From positions 186,780,095 to 186,844,094 of the forward strand of contig NC_073303.1 of assembly GCF_027595985.1 (NCBI RefSeq): a stretch of 64,000 nucleotides of DNA, written 5' to 3'. The notes beneath the pieces are model-generated. The model saw only the letters and a program-made list of their open reading frames with translations, searched no databases and was not told where the DNA came from. This DNA comes from Sorex araneus. Its lineage: Eukaryota; Chordata; Mammalia; Eulipotyphla; Soricidae. This document shows positions 56,545-64,000 of the stretch, in pieces (the first letter of the stretch is position 1; each line of letters opens with the position of its first letter). A program made the translations under genes and the position numbers.

Positions 56545-57180
56545 AGTTACTTGTTTTTATGTATATGGAATATTTCTATTTGCAACAGTGATATTATTCA
56601 TATATATGAAATGGAATGCATATGCACAAAAGCACACACACATTAAAATTACATATGGCATATTTGGCACTGGGAACTGAAGTGACTCCTCTTTTAAGTG
56701 CCCCTGAAACAATTGGCCAAGTTATGGAAAATAAATTAAATTGATTTGCAACCTCATACTCTGTGCCATTTATTTTCAAATTGTTCAGACCATCAGTATC
56801 AACAGGGAACATATTGGAATGTATAGATTTGGATTCTAGCCCAGCACAAGTAAATTTGAAAAAATTGAAGATAGTTGAAAGATTTGTAGTCTGACAAAAC
56901 GTTCAGTGGATGCAGATATTCACATAGGCATTATAAAAACATTCAAATTCCTAGTTGGTTAAATGACTGATTAAAAAGTAGTGAAATATTTTCAAATAAA
57001 AATACAATTCTTAAGGGTTGACTGTGAGAGAGTATGAAATGACCAAAATTCTGATAACTATGTAATATGAAATTCACTAAATTTTGAAACCAAACACATT
57101 CATTTTCATTAAAGAACGTGAAATGAGAAAATGTATTTGTAAATAACCATAGCATGGGAAAGTACATATGAAGAATATAT
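56545..57180. other. Unique AT-rich DNA
   Basis: About 0.63 kb. Open frames on the minus strand here (72 and 105 codons) have no recognisable domain and are not called. Confidence 0.5.
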
Positions 57181-57185
57181 GCAAG

Positions 57186-57340
57186 TGAGACAGAGAGATA
57201 GACTAGCAGATAAGGCTTTTGACTTTCAGGGACTAACCCAAGTTTAATCCTTAGCACCATATATGGTCACCTGAGCATCAAGATGAGAGGTCATAAAAAC
57301 AGAGTCAGGCAGAGTCAGGCATGGGTAGGTATCCTCACAT
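57186..57340 (+). mobile_element. tRNA-headed SINE (diverged)
   Basis: 'gagacagagagatagactag', 'ccaagtttaatccttagcac' and 'atatggtcacctgagcatca', with a small internal duplication of 'cagagtcagg' near 57300. Confidence 0.7.
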
Positions 57341-57348
57341 CTCTCATC

Positions 57349-57350
<2 letters not shown>

Positions 57351-57386
<36 letters not shown>
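57351..57386. repeat. (TA)n microsatellite
   Basis: About 18 TA units at the 3' end of the preceding SINE. Confidence 0.9.
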
Positions 57387-57390
<4 letters not shown>

Positions 57391-57505
57391 AGAAATTCAT
57401 ATAAGTCGATACAAAAATGAATAAGCAAGAGAAAAATGAGTAAAAGACATGTCAGAATAAAAGAAAATAAATCTTGAAAAAGAAATTGCTCAACCTCCTC
57501 AACCT

Positions 57506-57773
57506 ATCACTGTCACTGTATCACTGTCATCCCGTTGCTCATCAATTTGCTCGAGCAGGCACCAGTAACATCTCCATTGTGAAACTTGTCGTTACTGGTT
57601 TTTTTTTTTTTGCATATGGAATATGCCATGGGTAGCTTGCCAGGCTCTGCTGTGCGGGCAATATACTCTCAGCATCTTGCCAGGCTCTCTGAAAGGGACA
57701 GAGGAATCAAACCTGGGCCGGCCGGCCGCGTGCAAGACAAACGCCCTACCTGCTGCACTATTGTTCCAACCCA
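57506..57773 (-). mobile_element. Full-length tRNA-headed SINE, RTE-tail type
   Basis: Tail 'atcactgtcactgtatcact', 'gatttgctcgagcaggcac'-like region, 'gtctccattgtgaaacttgt'-like segment, body 'ggtagcttgccaggctctgc', and head 'actattgttccaaccc'. A run of T residues at about 57600-57612 replaces the usual 'tgtttttgg', a local expansion in the body. Confidence 0.92.
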
Positions 57774-57811
57774 ACATAAGAACTTGGAAATATGTAAATT
57801 AAGGCACAACT

Positions 57812-57858
<47 letters not shown>
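57812..57858. repeat. (GAT)n microsatellite between short direct repeats
   Basis: About 15 GAT units. 'attaaggcacaa' flanks it at 57798-57809 and 57857-57868. Confidence 0.9.
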
Positions 57859-57869
57859 AAGGCACAATT

Positions 57870-58430
57870 TGAAATTTTGCTCCTACCAAACAAAAAATAA
57901 GAAACACATTAATGCCAAATAATGACTTGAATGAAAATAACTCCTGTATGTTCATATTACTAGAAATTACCTTAAGTCCCAAACTTTCCTGGATATTATT
58001 ATATTTAATTATTTGAATTGTTTTTATTTTTAGCATTGCATACTGATTATAAGAAAAAAAATACTGCTTTGTCATTAAAATGTAAACAATTCCAGCCAGG
58101 TATAAAGAACCAAGTACTGTAGTGAATGAAGAACATCTACTTGTAGTCATTGCTCTTTTAATTGAAATATGTACCTTATTATATGGCTCAAGCTTGCTCC
58201 TAAACTTCACCTGAGCAGTGTAGCAAGAACAAGTTGGAGGACTAAGGACATGGTTCCTCATTTTTCTATAGCTCGGGGCATTGTTATAAAATCCTACTAA
58301 CACTTATTCTTTTGATTTGTATTTACAACGTACTTTAAGAGATGGTGGAAAATGTTACTCTTATTTACAAAATATTGTTTGGCACATGTAAAAATAGAAA
58401 CACAGCCCTGTTTCAATATCATGCACAAAT
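57870..58430. other. Unique AT-rich DNA
   Basis: About 0.55 kb. A 148-codon open frame on the minus strand (57857-58303) runs into the GAT repeat flank and shows no recognisable domain; not called. Confidence 0.45.
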
Positions 58431-58439
58431 ATCAAACAA

Positions 58440-59710
58440 CAAATCAATATTGGATCTGAATCCATAGATTTCAGTGATGAAATATGAGTGGAACACTTCC
58501 TAACATTGAAGCTAGAGGTATCTTCAACAATGCAATGCCATTGACCAAGCCAATGAAAAGAAAGATAAGCAAATGGGATGATGTTAAAGTAATAACTTTG
58601 CATTGTAAAAGAAATGACCAGAATAAAATGACACCTCATAAACTGTGAAAGACAATTTGCCCACTACTCACTTGATAAAGATTGATATTCAAGATACATA
58701 AAGTACAGGTACAACTTTACAGAAAAGAAAATAATTAGCTCCACTGGAAAATGAGGGAATCTGTGAACAGAAACTTCATCAAGGAAGACATATTGGTGAT
58801 CAAAAGGTACATAAAAAAATCACTGTCCACCACTTCTCATCTATGAAATACAAATAAGAATAAAAATCATATGTAGTCTTACCCTAGTGAGACAAGTACA
58901 AATCACAAATAACAAAAAGAAGCAGTGTTGGCATAGAAACAGGAAAAAATGGATACTCCTTCAATTAGATCATCTTTTTGGAAAACATGGATACTCCTCA
59001 AAAAACTAGGAATCGAATTTCCATGTGACCCAGTAATTTCACTTCTTGGCATCTACTCCAAGGGCCCAAAACCTCTATTCAGAAAATATCCTTGGACTTA
59101 GATTTTCATTGCAGCTTTGTTAACAATATCCAAAATCTGAAAGAACCAATGTCAAAGAGCAGATTGCTACAGAAGGAAATTAAGGTACATATACAAAATG
59201 GAATATTACACATTTTTTTTTAAATGAAAGGCTGACCTGAGTTTGATCCTTAGCACTTTGTATGGTCTCCAGAACCCCACCAGCCCTGCCATGCAGGAGT
59301 CATGCCTACATGCAGTGTATAGACAGGAATAAGCCCGTGGTACATCTAGGAGTGCCCCCAAAAGCAAAGCAAAACCAAAACACCCACTACTCCAATATAA
59401 CAACATAGCAAACAAACAAAACGAATGGATCTGGACAGTATCATGCTGAGTCATATTAGTCACAAGGAGAGGGACAGGCACAAAATGATAGGCAGGGTAT
59501 AAAGAAAAGCAGTAGGAGAAAAAGAAATTTCCTAAGAAAACAACTTGAGAAAGATTTTTTGTAGAAAGTGTGCCTACTTACTATTGAGTGTGTTGGATGG
59601 GGGTGTGCCTGGGGACAGTGGAGAAGGGAAGCACGCACTGGTGAAAATGTGGAGCAGGAATGTTCATTAATAGCTTGTAAACCATGGTGGTTAAAATAAA
59701 AGTTACAATT
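58440..59710 (+). mobile_element. Old L1 ORF2 C-terminus and 3' UTR, split by a SINE
   Basis: 58440-59215 follows the end of L1 ORF2 ('gataagcaaatgggatgatg', 'catgtgacccagtaatttca', 'gaaattaaggtacatataca'), paralleling 34430-35140 of the young L1. 59395-59710 gives the 3' UTR ('catgctgagtcatattagtc', 'gcacgcactggtgaaaatgt', 'taaaataaaagttac'). Degraded, no intact frame. Confidence 0.85.
59222..59390 (+). mobile_element. tRNA-headed SINE inside old L1 (truncated head)
   Basis: 'ggctgacctgagtttgatcc', 'tgtatggtctccagaacccc' and an A-rich end 'aaagcaaagcaaaacc'. Confidence 0.7.
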
Positions 59711-59719
59711 GAACAAAAT

Positions 59720-60190
59720 ACAACCAAGACCAAAAACAGATGAGAGGGTGAGGGGTCAAACAAATAAGCAAAACCCTTTTCTTTAGGAAAGAATTATTGG
59801 TATAATTCTTATCTATTCAAACAAAGCAGGATTTTTTTGTTTGGTGTTATTATTTTTATCTCTTTTGTCCACACGTAGCAGTGGGCATGGCTTACTTCCG
59901 GCTCCTGGAGTATAAGGCAAAGTGTAAGACTTATCTCCCAGAACTCCAAAGAGGAATGCAACTGATTAGATGGTGTATACTAAACTCCCAGTACTCCTTG
60001 ATCATAAGACAGAAAGCGATTGGAAGAGAGGATGGAGAGTAAAATAATTAATTTCCTTTAAGAAATATGGGAGAGGAGAAAGACATAAAGAGAGAATCCC
60101 AAAAGTAAAGTCACACCCTAAAGGAAGAATTAGGGTACTCCAGAGAGGAGTCAGGAGAGAGAAGATTATGCATCTGAAATTGTGCCATAG
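59720..60190. other. Mostly unique DNA
   Basis: A possible very old reversed SINE lies at 59850-59960 ('acacgtagcagtgggcatgg'). Otherwise nothing is recognised. Confidence 0.4.
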
Positions 60191-60197
60191 GACATTG

Positions 60198-60425
60198 TAG
60201 CACTGTCCTCCCGTTGTTCTTCTGTTTGCTCGAGCAGGCGCCAGTAACGTCTCTATTGTGAGACTTCTTGTTACTGCATTTTGCATATCGAATACGCCAC
60301 AGGTAGCTTTCCAGGCTCTGCCATGCTGGAGGGATACTCTCCGTAACTTGCTGGGCTCTCAGAGAGAGACGGAGGAATCAAACCCGGGTTGTCCGCATGC
60401 AAGGCCCTACATGCTGTGCTGTGGG
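60198..60425 (-). mobile_element. tRNA-headed SINE, RTE-tail type
   Basis: 'gcactgtcctcccgttgttc', 'ctgtttgctcgagcaggcgc', 'gtctctattgtgagacttct', B-box complement 'aatcaaacccgggtt' and head 'tgtgctgtgggg'. Confidence 0.9.
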
Positions 60426-60429
60426 GATC

Positions 60430-61395
60430 TAAGCTAATTTAGGAAGCTGAGTTTAGAAGTGTTTCACCACGAGCTACCTCAGCTCTAGCTGAAGGACAGA
60501 AAGGGGGCAGAAGCAGGCTGTTTTGATAGGGGGTTGTGAAGGGCAAAGAACTTTAAATTTCGTGGGTTTCTTTGCTGTCTGAGAATTTTAAAAAGAATAT
60601 ATTCCGGCCGTCATTTATCTTCAGATGCAGTCTTGAGCTGCAAGAATGTTTCTCATTATCCATAGTATATCTCTTCTCTCCAAATATTTCTTTGTTGTTT
60701 TATGGCTTCCTGTCTTTTCAAAAAATTCTTGTTTGTTTTATGGCTTTTTGTGTATTGCTAAAATTTACTGACAAGGGGTGTCCTCCTTGGCTGCCTGGCT
60801 TATGACCTGTCAATGAGTTACTCTTGGATAACCTAAAAACCAAGAAAATAACATACTGAAGGATGACTATTGATCTCTGAAAACGTCTGTAGGTTGTTCA
60901 TATTGGCATGCTCATCAAAAGAGATAAACTTCATTTAAGCAACACTTTGAACATGTAACAGAATTAAGAACAAAAAATGTTCAAACCATCCTTAAGCATG
61001 TGTTAACTGTGTATCTCACAGTGATTCAATTAAGAAAAAAACTGTAAATAAAAAAAATATATAAATAAAATGTTTTAAATATGTTAGATAACTTACTATT
61101 CTAGTTATGCAAATGATTTTATACATTATTGAACATCAATGAATTAATATATTCATTAATTTGTTTATGTCTCTTTATAAAAATATAGATGAATATATTC
61201 TATCATCTATATATGTTTTCATCAAAAATATTTTCAATAAAATAGATTTTTCACTCTAGCATTTTGATTTATTTGTTACTTGCAAGATATCTTTAAGTAT
61301 TATACAGTTTACCATTTATATTGCTGTAATATTTGGTTGTGTTTGTATTCATTTGAAAGTATGTTTATTCTATGCATAATTTTTATAATTTCATG
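60430..61395. other. Unique AT-rich DNA
   Basis: About 1 kb; no gene, RNA or repeat family recognised. Confidence 0.5.
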
Positions 61396-61399
61396 TGTT

Positions 61400-61557
61400 T
61401 TGTTTTGTTTGGGGACCAAACCCAGCAGTGCTCAGGTTTTACTCCTGGTTCTTTGCCCAGGAATCACTCATGGCGGGCTGGGTGAGCATTTGTGATGCCA
61501 GAAATTAAACCTTGGTTGGAATATATGAGTCAAGCATTGTACTTTCACTGTTGAAAC
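61400..61557 (-). mobile_element. Old tRNA-headed SINE, A-tail type
   Basis: 'ggggaccaaacccagcagtg', 'ttactcctggttctttgccc', 'gtgatgccagaaattaaacc'; head decayed. Confidence 0.75.
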
Positions 61558-61559
61558 AA

Positions 61560-62280
61560 TATATGTAAAATTTATAAAATATAATTTTCTCTCTGACAGC
61601 TGAATACAAAATGTCATTTAAGGAATATCAACCAAATATTTTAAAATTTTACTTTGTTCTATTTTTATTTTGATGTTTAAATAAATAGTTTCATGTATTT
61701 AACGTTTCAATTTGATATATGAGATAGGGATTTATCCCAGAAGTCCAATACTTAAAGTCTGTGGTTCCTTGTATAAGATTTAGTAAAATATAAACATATT
61801 ATCCATTATTTAATGACTTTAATGTTTAAAATTTTTCATTTGTTTGGATTTCTAATATTTCTCTGATCACCTTATAGTTTTAACTATGTTTAATTAAAAT
61901 GCTTGAAAATAGCTCTTCTCTGACATTTAAATTTTATATTTTTGTAGTCATTTTTGTATGAAGCTTTTCTCATATTACAGGATTTTCAGAATTTGTATTA
62001 TTAAATAAAACATAAAATAGCTTAATAAATGACAATTATTTTGGTTTAATGTTTTATTAAAATTTCTCAGTAGTAATTAAATTTTCTTCAAATAGGAAAC
62101 TATATTTGACTGACGTTTTTATCTATGTTCATTGCATCTCTGTTCACTGGTGACGTATCAATGGTCTACAATTTTCATATCAGAAATGTTTCGTGTTTTT
62201 GTATCAAAATAATGTTTGTTTGTATCTTAGAAACTGTTTGAAAGTATGCCTGCTTCATATACTTTTTTTCCCAAATGCAC
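61560..62280. other. Unique AT-rich DNA
   Basis: About 0.7 kb, very AT-rich, nothing recognised. Confidence 0.5.
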
Positions 62281-62284
62281 TGAT

Positions 62285-62475
62285 TTTTATTTTTTTAATT
62301 TTTTTATTTTATAAGGTAGTCCACAATATTTTATTACATTTAATATTCAAACACCAGTCCCACCACCATAAAACCTTCCCACCACCAAATTTGGGATGTT
62401 TCCATTTCAAGCCCCAAACCTTGTCCCAAAGCACAATCAAAATAATGTATTTTGTATTGTCTGTTATGAAAAACC
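62285..62475 (-). mobile_element. Old L1-type 3' end (reverse)
   Basis: T-rich tail, 'attcaaacaccagtcccacc', 'ccttcccaccaccaaatttg' and 'caagccccaaaccttgtccc' resemble reversed L1 3' ends. The following 400 bp (to about 62880) may belong to an L1-tailed retroposon, but I cannot align it. Confidence 0.55.
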
Positions 62476-62479
62476 ATTG

Positions 62480-63270
62480 AAAATGCTACAAACAGTATCC
62501 ATAGAGGAAACAGTGTGAAGATTGTTCTATTTTGCTAGGGGACACTAGGACATGTGATATCTTTGGGATATCACAAACATGTTGTTAAAGGTTGAGTGCT
62601 GTGAGCTTTCTGAAAATACGTATATATGCATATATATGAATATATGTATATATTTCACTCTATGATTTGTTGCCTACTATTTGAATCCCATCAACGGTGC
62701 TATGATACTTATGGAGAATAGGTAGGGAGTGTCTTACGATGTGTCCAGGAATACGTTCACTCTTACGTGAGGTTTGGCCCAAGCTTGTGGGAAGCAGCCT
62801 TGAGTCTGTTTGAAAATGTGTCTCTTTAAAGGTTTCAAAGCAACACATCTTTCTAGCAATACATCTGGTGCTGGCCTTTTGTTGTAGGAGTCTATTGTTA
62901 TTTATTTTTGTTTAAATTCCATTAAATTTAAGTATAGATTAATTACCACACATGTGACAATATTGAATATCTAGTTATATTTTGTATATAATCTTATTAA
63001 ATGAAAATGTTACTGAATTAGCGTTCAGTTATTCCTACTGAGAACTTCAGGTATTAGGCATTTAACATACGGGTGATAGCTTTTATATTTCAGATTTCAG
63101 CCATTTCTCATTTTTGTATAGTAGATTATTTAGCAATTGTTCAGAGATGTGAAGTAATAAGGTTTGGAGACCATCTTTGACTAATTCCAACACTGGAAAG
63201 ATGATTTGCCTCTTCACACTTTATACCTTCTTCACTTCTGAATTTTGTTTTTAAAAGTCTGTGTATATTT
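62480..63270. other. Sequence of uncertain origin
   Basis: 62630-62660 is a TATA-rich patch. 62690-62880 is less AT-rich. No gene or family recognised. Confidence 0.4.
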
Positions 63271-63272
63271 TA

Positions 63273-64000
63273 AAATTTTTTTTCTCTTTATTGCTTAAGG
63301 TTTTGTGATTTATAATACTATGAATGATGGTATCACATGTATAATTACAATACTACACACAACACCAGTTCTACCAATGCCTTATATATCTTGGATATTA
63401 AACCCTTACCACATGGGTATTGGGTAATTTTTTTTTTTTTTACCATTCCACAGGCTGTCTTTGTATCTTGCTCACCATTTCTATTGAGGTGCAGAATCTT
63501 CGTCGTTTAACATATTCCTATTTGTTTATCTGTGCTACCACTTGCTTGGTCAGTGGTGTTTCATTTCTGAAGATGTTTTTAGCTTCAGTGTCATAGAATG
63601 TTCTACCCACATTTTCCTCCATGAATCCTATGGATTCAGATCTGATATTGAAATCTTTGATCCATTTTTATCTGAATTTTGTGCCTTGGGTTGAAAGAGG
63701 TCTGAATTCATTTTTAATTTTTTTTATGCATGTAGACGCTCCGCTGTTGAAGAGGCTTTCGTTGCTCCATTTCATATTTCTTGCTCCTTTTATCAAAGAT
63801 TTGTTGATCATATATAAATATTCCACCTTTTTGATAAAAATCCCTATTGAAAGAAATTCTGTCCAAAATCAGTCTTTGAGACTTTGCTGTAATTTTTAAT
63901 GGTTGATATCTAAAACTCTCTCTGTTTTTAAAGGACAAATAATATTGTCTAAAGCCCAATAGTTTAATAGGTAGGACAGAAGCTGTTTTATCAGCTATAC
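63273..64000 (-). mobile_element. Old L1 with internal deletion, runs off window
   Basis: 63273-63372 is a reversed L1 3' terminus (T-rich, 'tttgtgatttataatactat'). It joins directly to reversed ORF2 C-terminal sequence ('gatattaaacccttaccaca', 'gttttagcttcagtgtcata'-type order, 'aaagatttgttgatcatata'). About 0.6 kb of expected 3' ORF2 and UTR between them is missing. It continues beyond the right edge. Confidence 0.75.

Noticed and set aside
57857-58303. 148-codon minus-strand open frame as a gene
   Set aside because: No domain, no splice context, and composition like the surrounding noncoding DNA.
2110-60425. CRISPR-like regularly spaced repeats
   Set aside because: The repeats are dispersed, on both strands, diverged and flanked by target duplications; this is a vertebrate nuclear sequence.

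Overview
This is a 64 kb stretch of AT-rich, vertebrate nuclear DNA. It is dominated by interspersed repeats, and I recognise no complete host protein-coding gene. The repeat content points to a shrew, most likely Sorex. Dozens of copies of a tRNA-headed SINE (opening 'ggggctggagcgatagcacagcgg', A and B boxes present) occur on both strands, and these look like the SOR-type SINEs I remember from Sorex. The species call rests on memory of that family, not on a database search.

Four kinds of retroelement make up most of the readable content. (1) tRNA-headed SINEs of two tail types. One ends in an A-rich tail after a conserved 'gagcaccgccaggagtaattcctgag' body. The other ends in 'gttactggtgcccgctcgag ... 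gggatgacagtg' with a GTGACA/GTGATACA microsatellite tail. (2) An RTE-clade LINE, with two large copies (about 42338-44823 and 48838-52075) and two 3' portions (30874-36025, + strand, split; 19617-21054, - strand, split). Its 3' end matches the tail of the second SINE type, and its 5' region matches that SINE's body. (3) L1 elements: a 5'-truncated ORF2-bearing copy at 31231-35729 and several older fragments, plus a set of 0.5-0.9 kb retroposons with unrelated GC-rich heads but an L1-like 3' end. (4) Three solo LTRs (8567-9148, about 11929-12467, 32498-33658).

Layout. 0-5 kb: SINEs, a (CA)n tract and an L1-tailed retroposon with a 5' inversion. 5-12.5 kb: degraded SINEs, a 616 bp L1-tailed retroposon with a long target duplication, an L1 3' end split by a solo LTR, and a second LTR. 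12.8-19 kb: mostly unique AT-rich DNA with a 900 bp L1-tailed retroposon and a possible exon near 18991. 19.3-21.1 kb: nested L1, RTE, SINE and L1-tailed retroposon. 24.35-25.03 kb: a very long purine tract including about 77 uninterrupted GAA units. 25-30.8 kb: unique DNA with scattered SINEs. 30.87-36.03 kb: a three-layer nest (LTR inside L1 inside RTE). 36.6-37.3 and 45.05-45.63 kb: RTE-derived short elements preceded by a tandemly repeated 352 bp unit. 42.3-44.8 and 48.8-52.1 kb: RTE LINEs. 52-64 kb: mostly unique DNA with old L1 and SINE pieces.

The main biological reading concerns retrotransposon partnership. One tRNA-derived head has been joined to two different 3' tails, one suited to L1 (A-rich) and one copied from an RTE LINE. 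Short RTE-derived elements look like internally deleted RTEs. All LINE reading frames seen here are broken, so nothing in the window looks autonomously active.
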